NCBI GenBank assembly: GCA_036279015.1
Contig: DASUJY010000088.1
Coordinates: 5,188 to 69,187 of the forward strand
DNA length: 64,000 bases
Direction of reading: 5' to 3'
From: DATEOR01 sp036279015
GTDB lineage: Bacteria; Actinomycetota; Thermoleophilia; Gaiellales; Gaiellaceae
Shown here: in pieces, positions 52,827-61,665 of the stretch
Layout of the letters: each line of letters begins with the position of its first letter
Numbering within the stretch: the first letter of the stretch is position 1
Position numbers and translations under genes: made by a program
Notes under the pieces: generated by a model
The model's input: the letters and a program-made list of their open reading frames with translations, nothing else
Databases searched by the model: none
Told to the model about the DNA's origin: nothing

Positions 52827-54311
52827 ATGCCGGGGCGGCGGAAGCTGATCGTGGTCTCGAACCGCGCTCCCGTTGCGTTTTCACGTGAAACGGAGGGGGC
52901 GAGAAGCGTGCGGCGCGGCGGCGGCGGGCTCGTGACCGCGCTCCGAAGCCTGGTCTCGCACCACGACGTCACGTGGATCGCGAGCACGATGACCGACGAG
53001 GACCGGACGGTCGCTGAGGAAGCGGGAGGCGAGCCGTTCGACGAGACGATGAGCGACGGCTCCTCCTACCGGCTCCGCTTCGTCGCCCACGATCCCCAGA
53101 CCTACGACCTCTACTACAACGTCATCTCGAACCCTGTCCTCTGGTTCGTGCAGCACTACCTCTGGGGTCTCGCCGAGCGCCCGAACGTCGACCACGGGCT
53201 GCATCAGGCCTGGGCCGACGGGTACGTCGCCGTCAACCGGGCGTTCGCGGATGCGGTGCTCGCCGAGCTCGCCCGGGAGCCCGAAGCGGCAGTCTTCTTC
53301 CACGACTACCACCTTTACCTCGCCCCCGGCCTCGTGCGCGAGCAGGCGCCGGACGCGGCGATGAGCCACTTCGTGCACGTCCCGTGGCCGCAACCGGACT
53401 ACTGGCGCGTCCTCCCCGAGAGCATCCGGCGCGCCGTGCACGAAGGGATCCTGGCGAACGACGTCGTCAGCTTCCAGACCGTCCGCTGGGGCCGGAACTT
53501 CCTCCGGAGCTGCGAGGACGTCCTCGGCGCGACCAGCGACTTCCACTCCGGCCGGGTCGTGTACGGCGACCATACGGTGGCCGTCCGCGGCCGCCCCATC
53601 TCGGTCGATCCCGAGGAGTTTGCCCGCCTCGCCGTGAGCGAGCGGGTGCTGGAGGAGGAGGCGCGGCTCGAGGAGACCCGCCCCGAGCTCCTGATCCTCC
53701 GCGTCGACCGCACCGATCCGTCGAAGAACATCGTGCGCGGCTTCCGCGCGTACGAGCTTCTCCTGGAGGAGCACCCTGAGCTGCACGGCCGGGTCGGGAT
53801 GCTCGCGCTTCTCGACCCCTCGCGGCAGGACATCCCAGAGTACGCCGAATACCTCGCCGCCATCCAGCGCAGCACGCGGGCGGTGAACGACCGCTTCCGG
53901 ACGGAGGGGTGGCTGCCCATCGACGTCCGGATCGAGGACAACTTCGCCCAGGCGGTGGCCGCCTACAAGCAGTTCGACGTCCTGCTCGTGAACGCGATCT
54001 TCGACGGCATGAACCTGATCGCGAAGGAGGCGCCGCTCGTGAACGCCCGCGACGGGGTCCTCGTCCTCTCGGAGAACACCGGCGCCCACGACGAGCTCGG
54101 TGACTGGGCGCTCACGGTCAACCCCTTCGACGTGGAAGGCCAGGCCGAGGCGCTCCACGCGGCCCTCACGATGCCGCAGGAGGAACGGCGCAGCCGCCTC
54201 GCCTCGATCACGGCGCACGTGGAAGAGCACGACATCGCGGGCTGGATCGATTCGCAGCTGGCCGACCTCGCTGCCGTCGAGGGCCGCTCGGGCAATACAC
54301 TTCCCGTCTGA
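52827..54311 (+). CDS. otsA: Trehalose-6-phosphate synthase
   Basis: 494 residues from ATG 52827, with GGGGTAGGG eight bases upstream (GTG 52818 is also open). GT20 enzyme: VVSNRAPVAF at the N-terminus, FHDYHLYLAPG, HVPWPQPDYWRVLP and ILRVDRTDPSKN with the conserved Arg/Lys. It makes trehalose-6-phosphate from UDP-glucose and glucose-6-phosphate. No otsB phosphatase is adjacent. A parS-like sequence lies within its 5' end. Confidence 0.95.
   Translation: MPGRRKLIVVSNRAPVAFSRETEGARSVRRGGGGLVTALRSLVSHHDVTWIASTMTDEDRTVAEEAGGEPFDETMSDGSSYRLRFVAHDPQTYDLYYNVISNPVLWFVQHYLWGLAERPNVDHGLHQAWADGYVAVNRAFADAVLAELAREPEAAVFFHDYHLYLAPGLVREQAPDAAMSHFVHVPWPQPDYWRVLPESIRRAVHEGILANDVVSFQTVRWGRNFLRSCEDVLGATSDFHSGRVVYGDHTVAVRGRPISVDPEEFARLAVSERVLEEEARLEETRPELLILRVDRTDPSKNIVRGFRAYELLLEEHPELHGRVGMLALLDPSRQDIPEYAEYLAAIQRSTRAVNDRFRTEGWLPIDVRIEDNFAQAVAAYKQFDVLLVNAIFDGMNLIAKEAPLVNARDGVLVLSENTGAHDELGDWALTVNPFDVEGQAEALHAALTMPQEERRSRLASITAHVEEHDIAGWIDSQLADLAAVEGRSGNTLPV
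52877..52892. promoter_or_regulatory. parS-like centromere site inside otsA
   Basis: GTTTTCACGTGAAACG matches the bacterial parS consensus TGTTTCACGTGAAACA at 13 of 16 positions, and 13 of 14 in the core. It is encoded by codons (TTT TCA CGT GAA ACG) that are unusually AT-rich for this gene, suggesting selection on the DNA. It is about 27 kb from the origin, within the usual range of ParB loading sites. Confidence 0.7.
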
Positions 54312-54312
54312 A

Positions 54313-54762
54313 GTGCCTGGAAATAGCGGTTTCAGTCACTTGGATGAGGAGGGCCGGGTGCGCATGGTCGACGTCGGCGGCAAGCCGCACGAGCGGCGGC
54401 GCGCGGTCGCGACCGGCCGCGTGGCGATGCGCGCCGAGACCGTCGCTGCGCTCCGTTCACTGCCGAAGGGCGACGCGCTTGCCACCGCCCAGCTCGCCGG
54501 CATCATGGCCGCCAAGCGCACGGCGGACCTGATCCCGCTCTGCCACCCGCTTCCGCTCACGAACGTCGAGCTGACGCTCGAGCCGCAGGACGGCGGGATC
54601 GAGATCGTGGCGACGGCGGAGACGACGGCCCAGACCGGGGTGGAGATGGAGGCTCTCACCGCGGTGAGCGTCGCCGCGCTGACCGTCTACGACATGGCGA
54701 AGGCCGTCGACCGGGAGATGGTCGTGGAGAACATCCGCGTGCTCGAGAAGACGAAGGGGTGA
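54313..54762 (+). CDS. moaC: Cyclic pyranopterin monophosphate synthase
   Basis: 149 residues from GTG 54313, one base after the otsA stop. MoaC signature: SHLDEEGRVRMVDVGGKPHERR, LIPLCHPLPLTNV and GVEMEALTAVSVAALTVYDM. It acts after MoaA in molybdopterin synthesis. TTG 54340 is an alternative start. It overlaps mogA as GTGA. Confidence 0.96.
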   Translation: MPGNSGFSHLDEEGRVRMVDVGGKPHERRRAVATGRVAMRAETVAALRSLPKGDALATAQLAGIMAAKRTADLIPLCHPLPLTNVELTLEPQDGGIEIVATAETTAQTGVEMEALTAVSVAALTVYDMAKAVDREMVVENIRVLEKTKG

Positions 54763-55238
54763 GAGCCGCCGTGCTCACGGTGTCCGACGGCGTCGCGGCC
54801 GGCGAGCGCGAGGACGCGAGCGGCGACCTGCTCGACGAGGCGCTCGCCGCGGCCGGCTGGGAGGTCGAGCGCCGGCTCGTGCCGGACGACGCCGAGGCGA
54901 TCTCGGGCGCCCTGCGCGAGCTCTCCGCGACGAGCGGCCTCGTCCTCACGACCGGCGGGACCGGATTCGGCCCGCGCGACGTCACTCCGGAGGCGACCGC
55001 GACGGTCGTCGAGCGCGACGCACCGGGCATCGCCGAGGCGCTTCGCGCCGATGCGATCGCGAAGACCGCGCACGGGATGCTCTCACGCGGGCGGGCAGGC
55101 ATCGTCGGCTCGACCCTCGTGGTGAACCTGCCCGGGTCCCCTGGCGCCTGCCGCGACGGGTGGGCAGTCCTCGCACCCGCGGCCGAGCACGCCGTCGGTT
55201 TGTTGGCAGTCAAGGCAACAGAGCACAGGCAGACATGA
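54759..55238 (+). CDS. mogA: Molybdopterin adenylyltransferase (MogA/MoaB type)
   Basis: 159 residues. AAVLTVSDGVAAGEREDASG at the N-terminus and TTGGTGFGPRDVTPEAT are the nucleotide and pterin binding blocks; NLPGSPGACRDGW closes the site. It adenylylates molybdopterin before MoeA adds molybdenum. ATGA overlap with the prenyltransferase gene. Confidence 0.94.
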   Translation: MRAAVLTVSDGVAAGEREDASGDLLDEALAAAGWEVERRLVPDDAEAISGALRELSATSGLVLTTGGTGFGPRDVTPEATATVVERDAPGIAEALRADAIAKTAHGMLSRGRAGIVGSTLVVNLPGSPGACRDGWAVLAPAAEHAVGLLAVKATEHRQT

Positions 55239-56098
55239 GCGAGACGGCCCTCCGCTACCCGCGGCTCTTCGCCTCGCTCGTCAAGATCGAGCACACCGTC
55301 TTCGCGCTCCCGTTCGCCTACATCGGCGCGCTGCTCGCGGTCGGCGACGTCCCGAGCGGACACGATCTCCTCTGGATCACGGTCGCCATGGTCGGCGCGC
55401 GGAGCCTCGCCATGGCGCTCAACCGCCTCGTGGACGCGGGCATCGACGCACGGAATCCCCGCACGGCCGGCCGAGAGCTGCCCCGCGGAGCGCTTACGCC
55501 GGCGCAGGTCGTGGTCTTCTGCCTCCTCTCGCTCGCCGTCTTCCTGGTCGCGGTCTTCCAGCTCGCGCCGATCGTCCGCTGGCTCTGGCCCATCCCGGTC
55601 GCAGGGTTCGTGCTCTATCCGTACCTGAAGCGCTGGAGCTCCCTGTCCCACTTCTGGCTCGGGGCGGTCGACGGGCTCGCTCCGGTCGGCGCCTGGGCCG
55701 CGATCACGAACTCGCTCCCGTGGGAAGCCTGGGCGCTTGGGGGCGCTGTCGCCTTCTGGGTCGCGGGCTTCGATCTCTTCTACGCGCTCTTCGACCGGGA
55801 GGTCGATCTCGCCGAGGGGCTGCACTCGGTGCCGGCGCGGTTCGGAGTCGGAGCCGCCTTCGCCGGAGCGCGCATCTGTCACGCGGCGACCGTCGTCCTG
55901 CTCGTCGTCACCGGCCTCGGCCTGTCCGTCGGGGCGCTCTACTGGATCGGGGTCGGCGTTGCGGCGGCCCTGCTCTTCTACGAGCACTCGCTCGTCTCGC
56001 CGCGGGACTGGCGGCGGCTCGACACCGCGTTCTTCACGATGAACGGCGTCATCAGCGTGACCTTCTTCGTCTTCGTCCTTCTCGATGTGATCGCGTGA
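55235..56098 (+). CDS. ubiA: UbiA-family aromatic prenyltransferase
   Basis: 287 residues, about eight to nine membrane helices. Two Asp motifs bind prenyl diphosphate and magnesium: LNRLVDAGIDARNPRTAGR and YALFDREVDLAEGLHSVP. Likely substrates are 4-hydroxybenzoate-like rings; a MqnP role in futalosine-type menaquinone synthesis is possible given this gene context. Overlaps with both neighbours suggest tight coupling. Confidence 0.88.
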   Translation: MSETALRYPRLFASLVKIEHTVFALPFAYIGALLAVGDVPSGHDLLWITVAMVGARSLAMALNRLVDAGIDARNPRTAGRELPRGALTPAQVVVFCLLSLAVFLVAVFQLAPIVRWLWPIPVAGFVLYPYLKRWSSLSHFWLGAVDGLAPVGAWAAITNSLPWEAWALGGAVAFWVAGFDLFYALFDREVDLAEGLHSVPARFGVGAAFAGARICHAATVVLLVVTGLGLSVGALYWIGVGVAAALLFYEHSLVSPRDWRRLDTAFFTMNGVISVTFFVFVLLDVIA

Positions 56099-56679
56099 TC
56101 CACGCCCGGGGGCTCGGGCGGCGGTTCGGGTCGAAGCGCGTCCTCCGCGACCTCGATCTCGAGGTCTCCCCCGGCGAGCTCCTCCTTGTCACCGGCCCGA
56201 ACGGATCCGGCAAGTCCACGTTCCTCGCTCTCCTTGCGGGGCTGCTCGTGCCAACCGAGGGGTCGCTCGCGGTCGACCTGCCGCGCGGGCGGATCGGCTA
56301 TCTCGCCCACGAGCCTCTCGTCTACCGCGAGCTCTCGGCGCTCGAGAACCTCGACCTCTACGGACGGCTCTACCACGTGCGGGAACGGCGAGAGACGATC
56401 GGCGCACTGCTCGAGCGCTTCGGCCTGTGGGACGCGCGCCACCAGCGCGTCTCCTCCTTCTCGCGCGGCATGCAGCAGCGGCTCGCGCTCTGCCGCACGC
56501 TCCTGCACGACCCGGACCTGCTCCTCCTCGACGAGCCTCATTCCGGGCTCGATGTCGACGCGGCGACGCTCGTCGACAACCTGCTCTCCGAGGTGGCCGG
56601 CGAGAAGACGCTCGTCCTCGCGAGCCACGAGCCGGAGCGCTTACGCCGTCTTGCGAGCCAGGACCTGGCACTCGCATGA
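56095..56679 (+). CDS. ccmA: Heme exporter ABC ATPase CcmA
   Basis: 194 residues from GTG 56095. Walker A VTGPNGSGKSTFLALLAG, signature SSFSRGMQQRLALCRTLL and Walker B LLLLDEPHSGLD. It is short, as CcmA is. With CcmB and CcmC it forms the complex that releases heme-loaded CcmE in cytochrome c maturation. GTGA overlap with ubiA and ATGA with ccmB. Confidence 0.92.
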   Translation: MIHARGLGRRFGSKRVLRDLDLEVSPGELLLVTGPNGSGKSTFLALLAGLLVPTEGSLAVDLPRGRIGYLAHEPLVYRELSALENLDLYGRLYHVRERRETIGALLERFGLWDARHQRVSSFSRGMQQRLALCRTLLHDPDLLLLDEPHSGLDVDAATLVDNLLSEVAGEKTLVLASHEPERLRRLASQDLALA

Positions 56680-57314
56680 CCTACTTCGCGGACGTCGCGG
56701 CCCTCGCGCGCAAGGACCTCCTGCTCGAGCTGCGCTCGCGCGACACCCTGCCGGCGATGCTCCTCTTCGTCATCTCGGCTCTCGTCGTCTTCCACTTCTC
56801 GCTCCCCTCGGAAGCCTCGGCGACGGCCTCGACCGGGCTCCTCTGGATCGCGATCCTCTTCACGGCCCTGCTCGGCCTCGGCCGTGCCTTCGCGGCGGAG
56901 CGAGAGCAGCGCGTGCTCGACGGCCTCGTGCTCGCTCCGTGCGACCGGAGCGCGATCTGGCTCGCGAAGGCGATCGGCGTGCTCGCCTTCCTCGGGATCG
57001 CGGAGCTCGTCGCCCTCCCGGCCTACGCGCTCTTCTTCGAGCCCGTCGGCTGGGAGCTCGTGGCGGCGATCGTCCTCGCCGACCTCGGGCTCGCGGCGGT
57101 CGGGACGCTCCTCGCCGCCATGGCGGCGGCGAGCCGGGCGCGCGAGCTCCTGCTCCCGCTGCTCTTCCTGCCGCTCGTCATCCCGGTCGTGGTCGGCGGC
57201 GTCGGCGCCTCGGTGGTCGACGATCCGGCCCGCTATCTCGGCTTCCTCGCGCTCTACGACCTGATTTTTGCGATTCTTTCGTGGGCCAGCTTTGAGTATG
57301 TCGTTGCGGAATAA
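56676..57314 (+). CDS. ccmB: Heme exporter permease CcmB
   Basis: 212 residues with about six helices. Typical start ADVAALARKDLLLELRSRDTL, then FAAEREQRVLDGLVLAP. It is the membrane subunit partner of CcmA. It overlaps the next gene by 17 bp. Confidence 0.92.
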   Translation: MTYFADVAALARKDLLLELRSRDTLPAMLLFVISALVVFHFSLPSEASATASTGLLWIAILFTALLGLGRAFAAEREQRVLDGLVLAPCDRSAIWLAKAIGVLAFLGIAELVALPAYALFFEPVGWELVAAIVLADLGLAAVGTLLAAMAAASRARELLLPLLFLPLVIPVVVGGVGASVVDDPARYLGFLALYDLIFAILSWASFEYVVAE

Positions 57315-57981
57315 CCGTGCCGTGCTGCTCGCCGCGGCGGCCTCGGTGCTGCTCGTGGCGGGTCTTGCCCTTGCCCTGCTCTGGGCGCCGCAGGATGCCG
57401 ACCAGGGTTTCAGCCAGCGCATCTTCTACGTCCACGTCCCGATCGCGCTGACGGCCTACGCCTGCTTCGCATGGGGCGCTTGGAAGGCGCTCCGCCTCCT
57501 CTGGACCCGCGAGCCCCGCTACGACCTCGAGAGCTACACGGCGGTGCACATGGGCGTCATCTTCGGGATCCTGACGCTCGTCACCGGCTCGATCTGGGCG
57601 AAGATCTCGTGGGGCGTCTGGTGGACGTGGAGCGAGCGCCAGCTGACCCTCTTCCTCGTCCTCTTCCTCTTCTACTGCGCCTACTTCATGCTCCGCTTCT
57701 CGGTGGAGTCGGGCCCGCGGCGCGCCAACCTCTCCGCGGTCTACGCGCTCTTCGGCGTCGTCCTCATCCCCGTCAGCTTCCTCGCCATCCGGCTCGCCGA
57801 GCGGTTCATCCACCCCGTCGTCTTTACGCGCGACGGGCCGCAGATGTCGGGAAGCATGTTCCTCGTCTTCTGCATCTGCCTGGCGGCCATGCTGGCGCTC
57901 TTCGCCTCGCTCTACACGAACGAGCTCGCCGGCAAGCGCCTCGACGCGCGCCTGCGCGAGCTGCGGGAGGCGCTCGAATGA
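57298..57981 (+). CDS. ccmC: Heme-handling membrane protein CcmC
   Basis: 227 residues from ATG 57298, six helices. The Trp-rich heme motif is WGVWWTWSERQLTLF, flanked by conserved His in YVHVPIAL and in YTAVHMGVIFG. CcmC gives heme to the chaperone CcmE. An earlier start at 57268 would add ten residues from within ccmB. Confidence 0.93.
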   Translation: MSLRNNRAVLLAAAASVLLVAGLALALLWAPQDADQGFSQRIFYVHVPIALTAYACFAWGAWKALRLLWTREPRYDLESYTAVHMGVIFGILTLVTGSIWAKISWGVWWTWSERQLTLFLVLFLFYCAYFMLRFSVESGPRRANLSAVYALFGVVLIPVSFLAIRLAERFIHPVVFTRDGPQMSGSMFLVFCICLAAMLALFASLYTNELAGKRLDARLRELREALE

Positions 57982-58133
57982 CCACATCGGAGAAGTACGT
58001 CACCGGCGCCTACCTGGTCGTCCTCGCGGTCGTCCTCCTCTACGTCGTCCTCTACGCCTTCAAGCTCTCGCGCCTCGAGCGCCAGATTGCCGAGCTGACC
58101 GAGCTCGCGCAGCGGCGCCGTAAGGCGGCATGA
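57978..58133 (+). CDS. ccmD: Small membrane protein CcmD-like
   Basis: 51 residues: one membrane helix (YLVVLAVVLLYVVLYAF), then a charged helix (RLERQIAELTELAQRRRKAA). Length, topology and place after ccmC match CcmD, which stabilises CcmABC-CcmE. ATGA overlaps with both neighbours. Confidence 0.85.
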   Translation: MTTSEKYVTGAYLVVLAVVLLYVVLYAFKLSRLERQIAELTELAQRRRKAA

Positions 58134-58921
58134 TGGGAGAGCTGGCGGTCATCCTCGTCTGGCCGGCGCTGGCCGGCTACGCGGAGGCTGCGCTCGCCTA
58201 TCTCGGCGACGGCGTGCGCCCGGGGCGCCTCTCGCGCTTCGGGATCTGGGGCGTCCGGATCGGCTGGCTCGCCCAGACGGCGCTCCTGGGAGCCCAGGCC
58301 CTGCGGGCGGAGGGATTCCCGTGGGGGACGTGGGCGGGCTCGCTCAACCTCTTCGTCTGGCTCGTGGTCGGCGCCTACCTGATCTGGGGCTGCCGGGCGC
58401 CCTTCCGGCTGCTCGGCCTCGTCGTCATGCCAGTCGCGGCCGGCCTCTTCGCCCTCTCCTGGGCCTCCGGTGGAGTCGGCGTCGAGGCGACGAGCGAGCT
58501 CGGCGACGCGTTCCTCGCCTTCCACGTCGGCCTCATCCTGGCGGCCTTCGCGGGCTTCACGCTCGCGGCCGGTCTCGCCGCCCTCTATCTCTGGCAGGAG
58601 CGACGGCTGAAGCGCCACGCCCCCGGCGTCCTGCGCCAGCGCGCGCCCTCCCAGGCGGCGCTCGAAGCCCTGACCGGACGCTCGATCCTGGTCGCTCTGC
58701 CGGCTCTGACGCTCGGCCTCGCCGTCGGCCTCGCGCGGCTCGGCTCCGAGGGCGGCGGATTCGATGCGCTGATGGCAGTGGCGCTCGGCACGTGGGCCGC
58801 CTACGCAGGGTTCCTCTTCCTCCGCTACGAAGCCGGCTGGCGCGGCCGCCGGAGCGCCTACCTCGCGCTCGGCGCCTTCGCCCTCGTCGCCGCAGGCCTC
58901 GTCCCCGTCGCCCACTTCTAG
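58130..58921 (+). CDS. ccsA: Cytochrome c biogenesis protein CcsA/HemX-like
   Basis: 263 residues, about eight helices. A Trp-rich segment (FPWGTWAGSLNLFVWLVVGAY) and conserved His in LAFHVGLILAAF resemble HemX/CcsA proteins of heme handling. It precedes hemA, as HemX often does. No CcsB partner is adjacent. Start ATG 58130 or the next codon. Confidence 0.8.
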   Translation: MMGELAVILVWPALAGYAEAALAYLGDGVRPGRLSRFGIWGVRIGWLAQTALLGAQALRAEGFPWGTWAGSLNLFVWLVVGAYLIWGCRAPFRLLGLVVMPVAAGLFALSWASGGVGVEATSELGDAFLAFHVGLILAAFAGFTLAAGLAALYLWQERRLKRHAPGVLRQRAPSQAALEALTGRSILVALPALTLGLAVGLARLGSEGGGFDALMAVALGTWAAYAGFLFLRYEAGWRGRRSAYLALGAFALVAAGLVPVAHF

Positions 58922-58926
58922 TCGCC

Positions 58927-60216
58927 ATGCACCTCGTCCTCGTCGGCACATCGCACCACCGGGCCCCCGTCGAGCTACGCGAGCTGCTCTACGTGAGCGC
59001 GCCGGAGAACCCCGACCTCGTCCGGCGGCTGGCGGCCGGCGGCGGCGAGGCGGTCGCGCTCTCGACCTGCAACCGCACCGAGCTCTACGTCGTCGACGCG
59101 GATCCGGACGCCGCGCAGGCCCGGGCCTTCGCCGAGCTCGCCTCACTCGGAGGCATGACCGAGAGCGAGGTCGCTCCGAGCCTCTACACGGTCGGCGACG
59201 AGGCCGCCGCCCTCCACCTCTTCCGGGTCGCCGCCGGCCTCGATTCCCTCATTCCCGGGGAGGCGCAGATCCTCGGCCAGGTAGGCGGGGCCTACGAGAC
59301 CGCCGCCGAGGCGGGGACGGCGGGGCCGCTTGCGCACCGCCTCTTTCGCCAGGCGCTCCGGGTGGGGCGGCGCGTCCGCTCGGAGACGGCGATCGGCGAG
59401 AACCCCGCCTCGATCTCGTCCGCTGCCGCGGAGCTCGCGGAGCGCGTCTTCGGGACGCTCGAGGGCCGCCGGATCCTCGTGCTCGGCGCCGGGAAGATGA
59501 GCGACCTGGCCACGGTCAACCTCATCTCGCGGGGCGTCGAGAGCGTCTTCGTCGCGAATCGCTCCGTCGAGCGCGCCGAGCGCCTCGCCCGCCGCTTCGG
59601 CGGACGCGCGGCCGGCCTCGACGCCGTCGAGGCCGAGCTCGAGGAGGTCGACATCGTCGTCGCGTCGACGGGCGCGCGCGGCCACGTCCTCTCGGTCGAC
59701 CAGGTCGAGCGAGCGATGCGCAAGCGTCGCGGGCGCCCCATCTTCTTCGTCGACATCGCCGTCCCGCGCGACATCGACCCGGCCGTGAACGACCTCGAGG
59801 GCTGCTACCTCTACGACGTCGACGACCTCGAGCGCGTCGTCCAGGAGAGCGTGGCGGGCCGCCGTGAGGAGGCCGTTCGCGCGGAGGCCATCGTCACCGA
59901 GGAGGCCGAGGACTTCCGGGGCTGGCAGCTCTCCCTCGACGTCGTACCGGCGATCGCATCGCTCCGGGCGCGGGCCGAATCGATCCGCACGTCCGAGCTC
60001 GAGCGCGCGGAGGGCCGGCTGCACTCGCTCTCGCCGAGCGAGCGGCGTGCCGTCGAGTCGCTCACCGCGCAGATCGTCAACAAGCTCCTCCACGCGCCGA
60101 CCGTCCGGATGAAGCAGGCCGCCGCCGCCGCGGACGGCGTCCTCTACGCCGACGCCGTGCGCCACCTCTTCGACCTCGACGAACGTGATTCTCCGGCTCG
60201 GCAGCCGCGGGAGTAG
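58927..60216 (+). CDS. hemA: Glutamyl-tRNA reductase
   Basis: 429 residues. First step of C5 heme synthesis: reduces Glu-tRNA to glutamate-1-semialdehyde. Catalytic Cys is in LSTCNRTELY. NADPH domain: VLGAGKMSDLA. The dimerisation helix lies at the end, with LLHAPTVRMKQ. The ATG is five bases after the ccsA stop. Confidence 0.97.
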   Translation: MHLVLVGTSHHRAPVELRELLYVSAPENPDLVRRLAAGGGEAVALSTCNRTELYVVDADPDAAQARAFAELASLGGMTESEVAPSLYTVGDEAAALHLFRVAAGLDSLIPGEAQILGQVGGAYETAAEAGTAGPLAHRLFRQALRVGRRVRSETAIGENPASISSAAAELAERVFGTLEGRRILVLGAGKMSDLATVNLISRGVESVFVANRSVERAERLARRFGGRAAGLDAVEAELEEVDIVVASTGARGHVLSVDQVERAMRKRRGRPIFFVDIAVPRDIDPAVNDLEGCYLYDVDDLERVVQESVAGRREEAVRAEAIVTEEAEDFRGWQLSLDVVPAIASLRARAESIRTSELERAEGRLHSLSPSERRAVESLTAQIVNKLLHAPTVRMKQAAAAADGVLYADAVRHLFDLDERDSPARQPRE

Positions 60217-61018
60217 GCTCGCGCTCAGGCAGGCGGAGCTCGCCGCCGAGGCGCTCCGGGCCGCGAACCCCGAAGTCGACGTCGCGCTCGTCCCGATGAC
60301 GACCGCCGGCGACCGCGACCGTTCGAAGCCCTTCGGCGAGATCGGAGCGCGGGGCGTCTTCGTGAAGGAGATCGAGGAGGCGCTCCTCGCCAGCCGGATC
60401 GACGTCGCGGTGCACTCCGCGAAGGACATGACGTCGACCGATGTGGAGGGGCTCGCGGTCGGAGCCTTCCTCCTGCGTGAGGACCCGCGCGACGCGCTCT
60501 GCGGGGCCGAGAGCCTGGCTCCGGGGATGAGGATCGGGACGGCGTCGGTTCGTCGCCGCGCCCAGCTCCTCGCCCTCGAGCCGGAGCTCTCGATCGAGCC
60601 TCTCCGCGGCAACGTCGACACCCGGCTGCGCAAGCGTGGTGAGCGCGGGCTCGACGCGATCGTGCTCGCAGCTGCCGGGCTCGACCGGCTCGGCCTCGGC
60701 ACGGAGATCGGCCGCCGCTTCGATCCCGAGGAGCTCGTCCCCGAGGCCGGCCAGGGGGCGGTCGCCCTCCAGGTCCGCGCGGGGGAGGAGGATCTCGCCG
60801 TCGCCGTGGACGATCCCGAGACGCGTCGCCGCGTCAGCGCCGAGCGCGCCTGCGTCGCCCGGATCGGCGCCGGCTGCCTGGCGCCGGTCGCCGCCCATCA
60901 CGACGGCGCCGCGCTGACTGCCCTGATCGCCGCCGAGGACGGGAGCTGGGTCGAGCGCCGCCGCGGCGACGATCCGCTCGCGCTCGCAGATGAGCTCCTC
61001 GCGGCCGCGGCGCGATGA
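60185..61018 (+). CDS. hemC: Porphobilinogen deaminase
   Basis: 277 residues from GTG 60185, inside the hemA end (32-bp overlap). LRLGSRGSRLALRQAE, VHSAKDM, GTASVRRRAQL and GNVDTRLRK line the site; dipyrromethane Cys is in GAGCLAPVAAH. It is slightly short at the C-terminus compared with the usual 300-310 residues. Confidence 0.96.
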   Translation: MILRLGSRGSRLALRQAELAAEALRAANPEVDVALVPMTTAGDRDRSKPFGEIGARGVFVKEIEEALLASRIDVAVHSAKDMTSTDVEGLAVGAFLLREDPRDALCGAESLAPGMRIGTASVRRRAQLLALEPELSIEPLRGNVDTRLRKRGERGLDAIVLAAAGLDRLGLGTEIGRRFDPEELVPEAGQGAVALQVRAGEEDLAVAVDDPETRRRVSAERACVARIGAGCLAPVAAHHDGAALTALIAAEDGSWVERRRGDDPLALADELLAAAAR

Positions 61019-61665
61019 GGGTTGCCGTCACGGGCACCGACGAGCGCGTCGCCCAGCGGCTCCGTGCCGGGGGCTTCGAGGTCGCCGACTGCCCGCTGAT
61101 CCGGATCGAGCCCCTCGACGGGCCGCCGCTCGAGCTCGAGCGCTATGACTGGCTGCTCGTGACGAGCAGAAACGCCGTCGTGCCGCTCCTCGGCCGCCTC
61201 GGCGGGCCGCTCCCGCGAGTGGCCGCGATCGGGTCGGGGACGGCGGAGGCGCTGCGGGGGCACGGGGTCGAGCCCGCCCTCGTCGCGGAGCGCTCGACGC
61301 AGGAGGGCCTCGCCGCCGCGCTGCCGCGGCCGGCCGGGCGCCTGCTGCACGCGGGCGCCGAAGGAGCGCGCGACGTGCTCGTTCGGGAGCTCGGCGCCGA
61401 CTTCGTTCCCCTCTATCGCACCGTGCCACTGCGGCCGCGTTCGTTTCCCGACGCGGACATCGTCGTCCTCGCATCGGCCTCGGCCGCACGTGCGCTCGCC
61501 GAGCTCCGCACGGATCTCCCGTGCGTCACGATCGGGCCGGTCACCTCCGACGAGGCGCGCCGCAGCGGTCTCGTCGTCGCGGCTGAGGCAGAGGCCCACG
61601 GCCTCGACGGCCTCGTCGCAGCGGTTAAGCTCGCCGCATCGCGCGCCAGTTCATCACCCTCCTGA
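61015..61665 (+). CDS. hemD: Uroporphyrinogen-III synthase
   Basis: 216 residues. The family is poorly conserved; seen here are VTGTDERVAQRL, LLVTSRNAVVPLL, AIGSGTAEAL and TIGPVTSDEARRSGL. It closes the tetrapyrrole ring after HemC. Overlaps hemC as ATGA and the next gene by 28 bp. hemB is absent from this cluster. Confidence 0.9.
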   Translation: MRVAVTGTDERVAQRLRAGGFEVADCPLIRIEPLDGPPLELERYDWLLVTSRNAVVPLLGRLGGPLPRVAAIGSGTAEALRGHGVEPALVAERSTQEGLAAALPRPAGRLLHAGAEGARDVLVRELGADFVPLYRTVPLRPRSFPDADIVVLASASAARALAELRTDLPCVTIGPVTSDEARRSGLVVAAEAEAHGLDGLVAAVKLAASRASSSPS

